Source: Streptococcus oricebi (GTDB lineage: Bacteria > Bacillota > Bacilli > Lactobacillales > Streptococcaceae). Taken from it: a DNA stretch of 64,000 nt. The position numbers and the translations under genes are program-made. The stretch's first letter is position 1, and each line of letters starts with the position of its first letter. A model generated the notes under the pieces. It was not told the origin of the DNA and did not search any database. It saw only the letters and a list, made by a program, of their open reading frames with translations. Shown piece by piece: positions 1 to 8,352 of this stretch. Location of the stretch: positions 48,119 through 112,118 of the forward strand of contig NZ_PRDG01000006.1 of NCBI RefSeq assembly GCF_017883985.1. Reading direction: 5' to 3'.

Positions 1-1218
1 TATGCCAATCGCTTGATTTTTAAGGCCATGATTGACTTGGCCGATCGAGGAGATGCGATTGATGCAACGACTGTTCGCAATATTTTAGACAGCCAAGATG
101 ACTTGCAGAATATTGGCGGACTGAGCTATCTGGTTGAGGTTGTTAACTCGGTTCCAACCAGTGCCAATGCAGAATACTATGCTAAAATTGTTGCTGAAAA
201 GGCTGTTTTACGTCGTTTGATTGGTCGCTTGACCGATTCAATCAATCAGGCTTACGAAGGGGCCCAGCCAGCAGATGAAATCATTGCTGGTGCTGAAAAA
301 TCACTGATTGATGTCAGTGAAAATGCTAATCGTAGTGGCTTTAAAAATATCCGAGATATTCTAAATCTCAACTTTGAAAACCTGGAAGTTCGTTCCCAGC
401 AAACCTCCCATATTACAGGGATTGCTACGGGCTATCCAGAGTTGGATCGGATGACGACCGGCCTCCATGAGGAGGAGTTGATTATCTTGGCGGCTCGGCC
501 GGCCGTTGGTAAGACGGCCTTTGCCCTTAATATTGCCCAAAATATCGGGACCAAACTAGATAAGACAGTGGCAATTTTTTCTCTGGAAATGGGGGCTGAA
601 AGTCTAGTGGATCGGATGTTGGCTTCAGAAGGAGTCATCAACTCCCACTCTATTCGGACGGGGCAGTTGACCGATGAGGAATGGCAGAAGGTGACCATTG
701 CCCAGGCCAATCTAGCCCAGGCTAGCATCTATATCGATGATACACCGGGGATTCGGATTACCGAAATACGCTCGCGCTCCCGTAAGCTAGCTCAAGAAAC
801 AGGAAATCTGGGTCTGATTTTGATCGACTACTTGCAGTTGATTACCGGAACGGGACGGGAAAATCGCCAGCAGGAGGTTTCAGAGATTTCCCGGCAATTA
901 AAGATTTTGGCCAAGGAATTAAAAGTGCCCGTTATTGCCCTCAGTCAGCTTTCTCGGGGAGTAGAGCAAAGGCAGGATAAGCGGCCTGTTCTTTCAGATA
1001 TTCGGGAGTCTGGATCAATCGAGCAGGATGCGGATATTGTGGCCTTCCTCTATCGGGATGACTATTATGAAAGAGGCGAGGAAGAAAACACCCTCCCTAA
1101 TAATAAGGTAGAAGTGATTATTGAAAAGAACCGTAGTGGAGCGCGTGGTACAGTAGAGTTAATTTTCCAGAAAGAATATAATAAATTTTCAAGTATTTCC
1201 AAAAGAGAGGAAGCATAA
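1..1218 (+). CDS. dnaB: Replicative DNA helicase DnaB (DnaC in Gram-positives), 5'-truncated by window edge
   Basis: Hexameric replicative helicase that unwinds DNA at the fork and works with DnaI and DnaG. The reading frame is open from base 1, so the N-terminal domain is partly missing. The RecA-like core shows Walker A (ARPAVGKTAFALN), Walker B (LILIDYLQLI) and the SQLSRGVEQR and SGSIEQDAD motifs typical of DnaB. Stop TAA is one base before the veg start, so the two genes are probably co-transcribed. The first visible ATG-like starts are internal and not used here. Identity is very secure; only the 5' limit is unknown. Confidence 0.97.
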   Translation, partial: YANRLIFKAMIDLADRGDAIDATTVRNILDSQDDLQNIGGLSYLVEVVNSVPTSANAEYYAKIVAEKAVLRRLIGRLTDSINQAYEGAQPADEIIAGAEKSLIDVSENANRSGFKNIRDILNLNFENLEVRSQQTSHITGIATGYPELDRMTTGLHEEELIILAARPAVGKTAFALNIAQNIGTKLDKTVAIFSLEMGAESLVDRMLASEGVINSHSIRTGQLTDEEWQKVTIAQANLAQASIYIDDTPGIRITEIRSRSRKLAQETGNLGLILIDYLQLITGTGRENRQQEVSEISRQLKILAKELKVPVIALSQLSRGVEQRQDKRPVLSDIRESGSIEQDADIVAFLYRDDYYERGEEENTLPNNKVEVIIEKNRSGARGTVELIFQKEYNKFSSISKREEA

Positions 1219-1219
1219 A

Positions 1220-1498
1220 ATGAGTGATGCCTTTGCAGATGTTGCAAAAATGAAAAAAATCAAGGAAGAAATCAAGGCCCACGAGGGTCAGATTGTGGAG
1301 ATGACCCTGGAAAATGGTCGGAAACGCCAGAAAAACAAACAGGGCCGTCTGATTGAAGTCTATTCTTCCCTATTTATTGTCGAATACTCTAGTGACAATG
1401 GCTCATCAGCTGAGGGAACTAGTAGCTATGTCGAATCCTATACCTACTCAGATATTTTGACTGAGAAAAATTTGATTCGTTATTTTGACCAAGATTAA
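1220..1498 (+). CDS. veg: Veg family protein
   Basis: A 92-residue protein of the Veg/DUF1021 family, a small conserved Firmicute protein with an SH3-like beta barrel. Visible family features are the N-terminal helix with KEEIKAHEGQIVEMTLENGRK and the central SSLFIVEY strand. In Bacillus it is linked to biofilm and spore functions, but its role in streptococci is not established. The start ATG lies one base past the dnaB stop, preceded by AGAGAGGAAG as ribosome-binding site. The C-terminus (ILTEKNLIRYF) ends just before the promoter of the thiamine riboswitch. Confidence 0.85.
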   Translation: MSDAFADVAKMKKIKEEIKAHEGQIVEMTLENGRKRQKNKQGRLIEVYSSLFIVEYSSDNGSSAEGTSSYVESYTYSDILTEKNLIRYFDQD

Positions 1499-1510
1499 AA
1501 GGCAAAAGGC

Positions 1511-1539
1511 TTGCATTTTTGCAGTGTTTGCGCTATCAT
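1511..1539 (+). promoter_or_regulatory. Sigma-A promoter of the TPP-controlled transporter operon
   Basis: TTGCAT (1511-1516) and TATCAT (1534-1539) are separated by 17 bases, placing the transcription start about 10 bases before the conserved riboswitch core. This is a reasonable housekeeping promoter, and no other good candidate lies between veg and the riboswitch. Confidence 0.6.
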
Positions 1540-1550
1540 AAACTTAATAT

Positions 1551-1628
1551 ATGGGAGTCTGTGTACAGTCTGAGAGGAAGTGTAAGCTTCGACCACACCT
1601 GATCTGGGTAATGCCAGCGGAGGGAAAT
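1551..1628 (+). promoter_or_regulatory. TPP (THI-box) riboswitch
   Basis: The conserved thiamine pyrophosphate aptamer parts occur in order: GGGAGTC, CTGAGAGGA, GACC, ACCTGATCTGGGTAATGCC and AGCGGAGGGAA. It lies in the leader of the ThiXYZ-type operon and is followed by a terminator hairpin at 1683-1714. TPP binding is therefore expected to favour termination and switch off the transporter when thiamine is plentiful. Confidence 0.96.
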
Positions 1629-1682
1629 AAAAGATTTGATGCTAAATCTAGTGTCATCTATTTTAGTGAGGTAATCATGTTG

Positions 1683-1714
1683 CACGATTTTCATAGTGAA
1701 AGTCGTGTTTTTTT
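1683..1714 (+). terminator. Riboswitch expression-platform terminator
   Basis: Arms CACGATTTTCA and TGAAAGTCGTG form an 11-bp stem (one G-U) around a 3-base loop, followed by seven Ts. It lies 55 bases after the TPP aptamer and about 75 bases before the first transporter gene, the normal place for a transcription attenuator. Confidence 0.85.
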
Positions 1715-1790
1715 GTAAAAATGGGACCTAAATCAACCAATACATGATGGTAGCTGGTTAAAGACTAAGGAGGAAAAGGTTTAGTAATTG

Positions 1791-2549
1791 ATGAAAAAGT
1801 TAAAACAGATAGGACGCAAGCAGCTTGGTCTCTTGGGCTTGCTTGGCCTAGTCCTGCTCTGGCAGGGTCTGGGTCTCTTTGGTCTCCTTCCCAAATTTAT
1901 CTTGCCGACTCCCTGGGAGATTTTGCTGGCCTTGGGTCGGGATAGGGAGCTTCTGGCCTTTCATGCCTGGGCGACCTTGAAGGTAGCCCTTCTGGGTCTT
2001 TTTCTGGGAGTTGTGCTTGCCTGGCTCCTAGCTGTGTTCATGGATAGTTTGTCCTGGCTAAAGGATTTACTCTATCCCCTCATGGTGGTAACACAGACCA
2101 TTCCGACCATCGCTCTGGCCCCGATTTTGGTCTTGTGGCTGGGTTATGGTATCTTACCTAAACTTGTCCTACTTGTCCTGACCACGACCTTTCCAATCAT
2201 GGTTAGTATCTTAGATGGTTTTCGTCATTGTGATCAGGATACCCTCCTACTCTTTCAGCTGATGAGGGCCAGGACCGGTCAGATTCTCTGGCATTTTAAG
2301 ATTCCAACCAGTCTCCCTTATTTTTATGCAGGTCTAAGGGTCAGTGTCTCCTACGCCTTTATCACCACCCTGGTATCAGAGTGGCTGGGCGGCTTTGAGG
2401 GCCTGGGGGTCTATATGATTCAGTCTAAAAAGCTCTTTCAGTACGATACCATGTTTGCCATTATTATCCTGATTTCGCTAATTAGCCTCCTAGGCATGAA
2501 GTTAGTCGATGTCAGTGAAAGCTACGTCATTAAGTGGAAAAGAATCTAG
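1791..2549 (+). CDS. ABC transporter permease, thiamine precursor uptake (ThiX-like)
   Basis: Integral membrane permease of the BPD_transp_1 type with about six hydrophobic segments. The EAA-type loop is recognisable near GFRHCDQDTLLLFQLMRARTGQILWHFKIPTSLP, which contacts the ATPase. Downstream of a TPP riboswitch and upstream of an NMT1/THI5-like binding protein and an ATPase, it most likely imports a pyrimidine precursor of thiamine such as HMP or formyl-aminopyrimidine. The ATG at 1791 is chosen; an in-frame TTG lies immediately before it at 1788. Ribosome-binding candidates are AAGGAGG, rather distant, and AAAGG. Confidence 0.88.
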   Translation: MKKLKQIGRKQLGLLGLLGLVLLWQGLGLFGLLPKFILPTPWEILLALGRDRELLAFHAWATLKVALLGLFLGVVLAWLLAVFMDSLSWLKDLLYPLMVVTQTIPTIALAPILVLWLGYGILPKLVLLVLTTTFPIMVSILDGFRHCDQDTLLLFQLMRARTGQILWHFKIPTSLPYFYAGLRVSVSYAFITTLVSEWLGGFEGLGVYMIQSKKLFQYDTMFAIIILISLISLLGMKLVDVSESYVIKWKRI

Positions 2550-2578
2550 TTTCTTCCACAAAATAAAAGGAGAACATC

Positions 2579-3589
2579 ATGAAAAAATGTCGATTTTTAT
2601 GGGTCAGTCTTGGTTTAGCCTTGCTTGTTTTGCTAGCTGCTTGTGGACAAAAGGGCGGGCAGTCTGCTGCTGGGCAGAAAATTGATTTTATCCTCGATTG
2701 GTCACCCAATACCAACCATACCGGCCTTTATGTTGCCAAGGAAAAGGGCTATTTCAAGGAAGCGGGACTGGATGTAGACATCAAGTTGCCACCCGAAGAC
2801 AGCACATCAGACCTGATTATCAACGGTAAAGCGCCTTTTGGTATTTATTTTCAAGACTCCATGGCGAAAAAGTTGGAAAAGGGGGCGGAGATTACAGCGG
2901 TAGCTGCTCTGGTCGAGCATAATACCTCAGGTATTATTTCTAAAACATCTGCCAATATCAAGGGTCCCAAGGACCTGGCTGGTAAGAAATACGGGACTTG
3001 GAACGACCCGATCGAGCTGGGTATGATTAAGACCTTGCTTGAGTCCCAAGGCGCTGCTTTTGACCAAGTGGAAAAGGTTCCTAACAACGATTCCAATTCA
3101 ACAACGCCGATTGAAAATGGGCTTTTTGATGCAGCTTGGATTTACTACGGTTGGGACGGGCTCATGGCTCAATCGCAAAAAATGGAGACCAATTTCTTCT
3201 ACATGCGCGACTATGTGCCGGAATTTGACTACTATTCGCCAGTTATTATCGCGAATAACGACTATCTGAAACAGCACAAAGAGGAAGCCAAAAAGTTGCT
3301 TCAAGCGATTAAAAAGGGCTATCAGTATGCCATGGACCACCCAGAAGAGGCGGCTGATATGCTGATCAAAAATGCTCCCGAACTCAAAAGTAAGCGTGAT
3401 TTTGTGGTCGAATCGCAACAATATCTTTCCAAGCAATACGCTGAAAAGAAAGAAAATTGGGGACAATTTGACTCTAACCGCTGGAATGCTTTCTACAAGT
3501 GGGCAAAAGCTAATGGCCTAATCGAAAAAGACCTGACAAACAAAGGATTTACTAACGAATTTGTGAATGATGACAAAGATAAAAATTGA
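2579..3589 (+). CDS. Thiamine precursor ABC transporter substrate-binding lipoprotein (ThiY/NMT1-like)
   Basis: A 336-residue lipoprotein: a short cationic N-terminus, hydrophobic stretch and lipobox LLAAC lead to a Cys at about residue 21. The mature part matches the NMT1/THI5-like periplasmic binding fold (DFILDWSPNTNHTGLYVAKEKGYFKEAGLDV near the N-terminus, then the DDST/ING region and AAWIYYGWDG). This family binds HMP-type pyrimidines. AAAGGAG lies 6 bases before the ATG. Gene order permease, binding protein, ATPase under one TPP riboswitch supports the assignment; exact ligand is inferred. Confidence 0.9.
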   Translation: MKKCRFLWVSLGLALLVLLAACGQKGGQSAAGQKIDFILDWSPNTNHTGLYVAKEKGYFKEAGLDVDIKLPPEDSTSDLIINGKAPFGIYFQDSMAKKLEKGAEITAVAALVEHNTSGIISKTSANIKGPKDLAGKKYGTWNDPIELGMIKTLLESQGAAFDQVEKVPNNDSNSTTPIENGLFDAAWIYYGWDGLMAQSQKMETNFFYMRDYVPEFDYYSPVIIANNDYLKQHKEEAKKLLQAIKKGYQYAMDHPEEAADMLIKNAPELKSKRDFVVESQQYLSKQYAEKKENWGQFDSNRWNAFYKWAKANGLIEKDLTNKGFTNEFVNDDKDKN

Positions 3590-4295
3590 AGAGCTAGGCT
3601 ATGCTTACGACCATGAGGAAATTTTAAAGGATATCAAACTGCAAGTGGCCGAGGGAGAAATTGTCTCTATTTTGGGGCCTAGTGGTGTGGGGAAGACTAC
3701 CCTCTTTAACTTGATTGCGGGAATTTTGCAGCCCCAGACGGGTAAAATTATCCTTGATAGTCAAGAAAATCCTAAAGGGCGGGTCAGCTATATGTTGCAA
3801 AAGGACCTGCTTTTAGACCACAAGACAGTTCTTGGCAATGTTGCCCTGCCCTTGCTGATTCAAAAAGTAGCAAAAAAAGAAGCCTTTGCGCGGGCAAATG
3901 AGATTTTACGAACCTTTCAGCTGGATAGCGTGGCTGATAAGTATCCGCAGGAGCTGTCAGGTGGCATGAGGCAGCGCGTGGCCCTGCTGCGAACCTATCT
4001 CTTTGGGCACAAGCTCTTCTTGCTGGACGAGGCTTTTTCGGCCTTGGACGAATTGACCAAGCTAGATTTGCATCGCTGGTATCTGGATATTCACGAGCGG
4101 CTGGGGCTGACGACCCTCATCATTACCCACAGTATCGAAGAAGCCCTGACTTTGAGTAATCGAATTTATATTTTGAAAAATCGGCCTGGCCAAATTGTGG
4201 CAGAGCTAGACTTGACTTGGACAGACAACGAAGACAAAGAAATTCAAAAACTAGCCTACAAGCAGGAGATTTTACGGATTTTGGGGTTGGATTGA
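3567..4295 (+). CDS. Thiamine precursor ABC transporter ATP-binding protein (ThiZ-like)
   Basis: A 242-residue ABC ATPase energising the permease. Visible motifs are Walker A GPSGVGKTTLF (residues 36-46), Q-loop YMLQKD, signature LSGGMRQRVALLR, Walker B LFLLDEAFSALD and the switch His in IITHSIEEA. Two adjacent ATGs (3567, 3570) overlap the end of the binding-protein gene by about 20 bases, which indicates translational coupling. It belongs to the nitrate/sulfonate/taurine/thiamine group of importers. Confidence 0.9.
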   Translation: MMTKIKIEELGYAYDHEEILKDIKLQVAEGEIVSILGPSGVGKTTLFNLIAGILQPQTGKIILDSQENPKGRVSYMLQKDLLLDHKTVLGNVALPLLIQKVAKKEAFARANEILRTFQLDSVADKYPQELSGGMRQRVALLRTYLFGHKLFLLDEAFSALDELTKLDLHRWYLDIHERLGLTTLIITHSIEEALTLSNRIYILKNRPGQIVAELDLTWTDNEDKEIQKLAYKQEILRILGLD

Positions 4296-4364
4296 GTGTG
4301 GTGGCAGAAATTTGACGAAAGATATACAATCGAGTTAGCAATTATTTTCAGAAAGGGTCTAAAG

Positions 4365-4712
4365 ATGAATAATATTCCTAATCAAATTGATTATATTGAG
4401 TTTTCTGCTCCTGATAAAGCGAGTTTCAAAGCCAGTCAGGATTTTTATCAAAAAGTCTTTGGTTGGAACTATCAGGCTTGGGGCGATGAATATATTGACA
4501 CCGATGATAGCGGCTTATCAAGCGGTATTACGATTGAGCCAAAGAAAGCTCCTTTAGTGGTCATTTATAGGGAAGATTTGGAAGCCGCTCTTTCACAAGT
4601 CAAACAAGCTGGCGGTCAGATTACGCAGGGTATTTTTGAATTTCCGGGCGGACGGCGGTTTCATTTCACTGACCCAGCAGGGACAGAACTAGCAATTTGG
4701 TCGCAATCTTAA
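4365..4712 (+). CDS. VOC family (glyoxalase/bleomycin-resistance fold) protein
   Basis: A 115-residue protein with the vicinal-oxygen-chelate fold. It opens with IDYIEFSAPDKASFKASQDFYQKVFGWNYQ, the usual first beta-alpha-beta unit, and ends with FPGGRRFHFTDPAGTELAIWSQ, the second metal-ligand strand. The substrate cannot be deduced; members include lyases, dioxygenases and binding proteins. The start at 4365 has AAAGG spaced 8 bases upstream; an upstream in-frame GTG would add 23 unrelated residues. It is followed at once by a terminator that overlaps the rpsD promoter. Confidence 0.8.
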   Translation: MNNIPNQIDYIEFSAPDKASFKASQDFYQKVFGWNYQAWGDEYIDTDDSGLSSGITIEPKKAPLVVIYREDLEAALSQVKQAGGQITQGIFEFPGGRRFHFTDPAGTELAIWSQS

Positions 4713-4718
4713 GAAATC

Positions 4719-4740
4719 GGGCTTTACAGAGCCCCTTTTT
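4719..4740 (+). terminator. Intrinsic terminator after the VOC gene
   Basis: GGGCT and AGCCC flank a six-base loop and are followed by a run of eight Ts. It ends the thi/VOC transcription unit. The -35 element of the rpsD promoter is embedded in the hairpin. Confidence 0.75.
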
Positions 4741-4751
4741 TTTGTTATAAT
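4723..4751 (+). promoter_or_regulatory. rpsD promoter
   Basis: TTTACA (4723-4728) and TATAAT (4746-4751) with a 17-base spacer form a near-consensus sigma-A promoter. It drives the leader of rpsD. The -35 box is part of the loop and arm of the preceding terminator. Confidence 0.8.
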
Positions 4752-4757
4752 AGCCTC

Positions 4758-4900
4758 TGTGTGAAATAATAGCGGGGCAAAATAAAGCTCGTCAACAGGT
4801 GTCTTGAAAGACCAGTAACCTTGGCTGTTTAGGCGAAGGGCATCTGCACGAATTAGGTTTGCTCAAGATTATTTCCTAAAATAATCTATACTAGGAGGAC
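4758..4900 (+). promoter_or_regulatory. rpsD 5' leader, probable S4 autoregulatory RNA
   Basis: About 150 untranslated bases precede rpsD. They contain paired segments (CAGGTGTCTTGAAAGACC, and the AAATAATCTT/AAGATTATTT arms) and the motif GGCGAAGGGCATCTGCACGAA. In Firmicutes ribosomal protein S4 represses its own mRNA through a leader structure of this kind. Assignment rests on position and structure; the exact fold was not computed. Confidence 0.55.
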
Positions 4901-4905
4901 ATGAT

Positions 4906-5517
4906 ATGTCACGTTATACTGGACCATCTTGGAAACAAGCTCGTCGTCTGGGCCTTTCACTTACTGGAACTGGTAAGGAACTTGCTCGCCGCAACTATGT
5001 ACCTGGTCAACACGGACCAAACAACCGTTCTAAATTGTCAGAATACGGTTTGCAATTGGCTGAAAAGCAAAAACTTCGTTTTACTTACGGTGTAGGTGAA
5101 AAGCAATTCCGTAACTTGTTTGTACAAGCTACTAAAATCAAAGGTGGAATCCTTGGTTTCAACTTTATGCTTCTTCTTGAGCGTCGTTTGGACAATGTTG
5201 TTTACCGTCTTGGTTTGGCAACTACTCGTCGCCAAGCTCGTCAGTTTGTTAACCACGGTCACATCTTGGTTGATGGAAAACGTGTGGACATCCCATCTTA
5301 CCGGGTGGAAGTTGGTCAAGTGATTTCTGTTCGTGAAAAGTCTGTTAAGGTCCCAGCTATTCTTGAAGCTGTGGAAGCAACTCTTGGCCGTCCAGCTTTC
5401 GTATCATTCGATGCTGAAAAATTGGAAGGATCACTCACTCGCTTGCCAGAGCGCGATGAAATCAACCCAGAAATCAACGAAGCACTAATCGTTGAATACT
5501 ACAACAAGCAACTTTAA
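4906..5517 (+). CDS. rpsD: 30S ribosomal protein S4
   Basis: Primary 16S rRNA-binding protein that nucleates assembly of the small subunit body. The full 203 residues are present: N-terminal [16 protein letters not shown], the YGL..AEKQK.RF.YG segment, then the S4 RNA-binding domain ([35 protein letters not shown]) and the usual [16 protein letters not shown] ending. Codon use is strongly biased as in highly expressed genes. AGGAGG precedes the start by 7 bases. It is monocistronic, with its own promoter, leader and terminator. Confidence 0.99.
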   Translation: MSRYTGPSWKQARRLGLSLTGTGKELARRNYVPGQHGPNNRSKLSEYGLQLAEKQKLRFTYGVGEKQFRNLFVQATKIKGGILGFNFMLLLERRLDNVVYRLGLATTRRQARQFVNHGHILVDGKRVDIPSYRVEVGQVISVREKSVKVPAILEAVEATLGRPAFVSFDAEKLEGSLTRLPERDEINPEINEALIVEYYNKQL

Positions 5518-5525
5518 TCTTTATC

Positions 5526-5554
5526 AAAAAGGCTGGTTTGACCAGTCTTTTTTT
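5526..5554 (+). terminator. rpsD terminator
   Basis: AAAAAGGCTGGT and ACCAGTCTTTTT pair around a TTG loop and run into a T tract directly after the rpsD stop codon. Confidence 0.9.
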
Positions 5555-6189
5555 GTGCTTGCTAGGCCGGTTAGCTATGCTTTGTCTATGTTTTGATAAA
5601 AACAAGATTATTTTAGTCTTTTTAGGAACAAAAAACGACAGTTTAGGAACGCAAGCTTACAAGCTCTAGAAAAGGGTGTATAATGGGGTTGTAAAGTATG
5701 GAGAGAATCTTCTTAAAATATTTTAGGAACACTAGACTTTTTGATTGGTGTTTGAAAATTTTTTAAGGCTGATTTTTTTGATACTTTAAAAATTTTTGAC
5801 TAGGCTCTGTTACATGAGTTGTGATGAGGTTTGGTTTCTTGATTTTCTTTTTGGAAGAGCAAGAAGCTTAAAACTGAATCAATCCCATTCTTGACAGGAA
5901 CTTGGCTTGAGGATAGGGGCTTTGAACATAGAGGAGAAAACATTTTTCTCTTATTTCCGATACTTGCTTGAGCTGATGCGCAGCAAGCCTTGACTGTTTG
6001 AACATAAACTCCTGATGGAGAGATTTTTGGTTTTTTTGATAAGTTTGACTAGTGTTTTTGATTTTTATTCACCTAAAAAAGAAAAAGCCTGGTTTATTTC
6101 TAAGAAAACCTGAAAAATTTTAAAAAAATATTCTATTTTCTAAGGATTTATATTAGTATAGATATATCAAGAATTTAGAAAGGGAGATT
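5555..6189. other. 635-bp non-coding region with QS-type promoter and long leader
   Basis: Apart from the paired TTTAGGAAC boxes and -10 (see the promoter entry), a third TTTAGGAAC lies at 5722-5730. The remainder is AT-rich and carries no convincing gene. A transcript from the boxed promoter would have a leader of about 500 bases before the exporter. A second AT-rich promoter close to 6160 cannot be excluded. Confidence 0.5.
5621..5684 (+). promoter_or_regulatory. ComE/BlpR-type direct-repeat promoter
   Basis: Two perfect TTTAGGAAC repeats at 5621-5629 and 5642-5650 start exactly 21 bases apart, two helical turns, followed by TATAAT at 5679-5684. No -35 is evident. This is the layout of promoters activated by phosphorylated LytTR regulators of the ComE/BlpR family, and a regulator of that family is encoded at 11187. 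It likely drives the exporter, accessory and peptide genes and gives positive feedback. Confidence 0.75.
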
Positions 6190-8343
6190 ATGAAATTTTC
6201 AAAACGCCATTATCGGGCGCAGATGGACAGTCGGGATTGCGGTGTGGCAGCTCTGGCTATGGTTTTTTCTGTCTATGGTTCCAGCCTTTCTTTGGCTAGC
6301 CTGCGGGAAATGGCTAAGACGACAGATGAGGGTACGACAGCCTTTGGTTTAGTCAAGGTAGCTGAGGATTTAGGCTTTGAGACTCGCACCATCGAAGCTG
6401 ACTTATCTATCTTTGATATCAAGGACTTGACCTACCCTTTTATCGCCCATGTAGCCAAGGATGAAAGATTTCTTCACTACTATGTGGTGACTGGGCAGGA
6501 TAAGCATTTTATCTACATTGCGGATCCAGACCCTGCTGTCAAAATCAGCAAACTATCGCGTGAGCAGTTTGCTAAAGAATGGACGGGCATTGCTATTTTT
6601 CTGGCTCCGACTCCGAACTACCAACCGAGTCGGGAAGAAAAAAAGGGGCTCTGGTCCTTGCTGTCCCTTTTGTCTAAGCAAAAGGGACTCATTGCCCATA
6701 TTGTCTTGGCTAGCTTGTTGGTAACGATTATCAACATTATCGGTTCTTATTATTTGCAGTCGATTATTGATACCTATGTGCCAGATCAGATGAAGACGAC
6801 TCTAGGGGTTATTTCCTTGGGATTGGTGATTGTTTATAGTCTCCAGCAAATCCTTAGTTATGCCCAGGAGTATCTCTTAATCGTTTTGGGACAGAGGCTG
6901 GCAATCGATGTGATTCTGTCTTACATCAGGCATATCTTCCGTTTGCCCATGTCCTTTTTTTCAACTAGGCGGGCTGGAGAGATTGTTTCTCGTTTTACAG
7001 ATGCGAATAAGATTATCGATGCCCTGGCTAGCACAGTCTTGTCAATCTTTTTGGACCTCTCAATCGTTGTGATTATTTCTCTGGTCCTTTTTTCTCAAAA
7101 TAGCAATCTCTTTTTGCTAACTCTGCTGGCTATTCCGGTTTATAGTGTCATCATTTTGGCCTTTATGAAGCCTTTTGAAAAGATGAACTATGAGTTGATG
7201 GAGGCCAATGCGGTTCTATCTTCTTCTATCATTGAAGATATCAATGGCATTGAAACCATCAAGTCTTTGACCAGCGAGAAGCAGCGTTATCAAAAGTTGG
7301 ATAAGGAATTTGTCAACTATCTGAAGAAAGCTTTTGCCAGTGCCAAGGCTGAAAGCCTACAAAAGGTTTTAAAGCATGGAGCCCAGGTCTTGCTCAATGT
7401 CTTTATCCTTTGGTTGGGAGCAAGCCTGGTCATGGACAATAAGATGACTTTGGGACAGTTGATTACCTACAACACTTTGCTTGTTTATTTCACCAACCCC
7501 TTGGAGAATATCATCAATCTCCAAACCAAACTCCAGGCGGCCCGAGTGGCCAATAGTCGTTTGAACGAGGTTTATCTGGTGGAATCAGAGTTTGTAGAAG
7601 AAAAACCAATCAAGGATTTAGGATTGGTATCGAGGGAGATTAGCTTTAGGGATGTATCTTATACCTATGGCTATGAAAGGGAGGTCTTAAAGGGAGTCAA
7701 TCTCACCATCAAGGAGGGCAGTAAGGTCAGTATTGTCGGAGTTTCTGGCTCTGGCAAGACCACTCTGGCTAAAATGATGGTCAAGTTCTATGACCCTAAT
7801 CAAGGAGAAATCCGCTTGGGAAATCTGGACTTGGATCAGATTGATAAGGAAGTTCTGCGGGACTCCGTCAATTACTTGCCCCAGCAACCCTATGTCTTTA
7901 ACGGAACGATTTTAGATAATCTGCTCCTGGGGGCTAAGGAAGGGACAAGTCATGAGGAGGTTTTGCGGGCGCTTGAGCTAGCCGGTCTGCGCTCAGAGAT
8001 TGAGCAGCTCCCTCTGGCTTATCAGACGGAGTTAACAGCGGACGGTCTAGGAATCTCAGGTGGTCAGAAGCAGCGCTTGGCTTTGGCGCGTGCTCTCTTG
8101 ACCGATGCTTCGGTTTTAATCTTGGATGAAGCCACCAGTAGCCTGGATGTTTTAACCGAGAAAAAGATCATTGACAACCTGCTAGAATTGGACAAGACCA
8201 TTATCTTTATTGCCCACCGTTTGACGATTGCAGAGCGGACAGACAGCATCATTGTGCTGGATCAAGGCCGAGTAATCGAAGAAGGTTCTCATGCTGAGCT
8301 GATGGCGGCTCAAGGCTTTTACTACCAGTTGGTCAATAGTTAG
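6190..8343 (+). CDS. Peptidase C39-containing peptide ABC exporter (ComA/BlpA-like)
   Basis: A 717-residue exporter that cleaves double-glycine leaders and secretes the peptide. The N-terminal C39 peptidase has catalytic Cys17 (MDSRDCGVAAL), His96 (FLHYYVV) and Asp112 (IADPDP). About six membrane segments follow (roughly 160-440), then the ATPase with Walker A GVSGSGKT (517-524), signature GISGGQKQR and Walker B VLILDEATSSLD. AGGGAGATT lies directly before the ATG and overlaps the proposed csRNA pairing site. With the accessory gene 10 bases downstream it forms a ComAB-type pair. All catalytic residues are intact. Confidence 0.95.
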   Translation: MKFSKRHYRAQMDSRDCGVAALAMVFSVYGSSLSLASLREMAKTTDEGTTAFGLVKVAEDLGFETRTIEADLSIFDIKDLTYPFIAHVAKDERFLHYYVVTGQDKHFIYIADPDPAVKISKLSREQFAKEWTGIAIFLAPTPNYQPSREEKKGLWSLLSLLSKQKGLIAHIVLASLLVTIINIIGSYYLQSIIDTYVPDQMKTTLGVISLGLVIVYSLQQILSYAQEYLLIVLGQRLAIDVILSYIRHIFRLPMSFFSTRRAGEIVSRFTDANKIIDALASTVLSIFLDLSIVVIISLVLFSQNSNLFLLTLLAIPVYSVIILAFMKPFEKMNYELMEANAVLSSSIIEDINGIETIKSLTSEKQRYQKLDKEFVNYLKKAFASAKAESLQKVLKHGAQVLLNVFILWLGASLVMDNKMTLGQLITYNTLLVYFTNPLENIINLQTKLQAARVANSRLNEVYLVESEFVEEKPIKDLGLVSREISFRDVSYTYGYEREVLKGVNLTIKEGSKVSIVGVSGSGKTTLAKMMVKFYDPNQGEIRLGNLDLDQIDKEVLRDSVNYLPQQPYVFNGTILDNLLLGAKEGTSHEEVLRALELAGLRSEIEQLPLAYQTELTADGLGISGGQKQRLALARALLTDASVLILDEATSSLDVLTEKKIIDNLLELDKTIIFIAHRLTIAERTDSIIVLDQGRVIEEGSHAELMAAQGFYYQLVNS

Positions 8344-8352
8344 GAGGCAGTC

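Noticed and set aside
4296..4364. N-terminal extension of the VOC protein from a GTG at 4296
   Set aside because: No ribosome-binding site and residues unlike the family; the ATG at 4365 has AAAGG and starts at the domain.
5698..5766. Small frame of 22 codons (starting MERIFLKYF) after the ComE-type promoter
   Set aside because: It starts only about seven bases after the expected transcription start, has no ribosome-binding site and no secretion motif.
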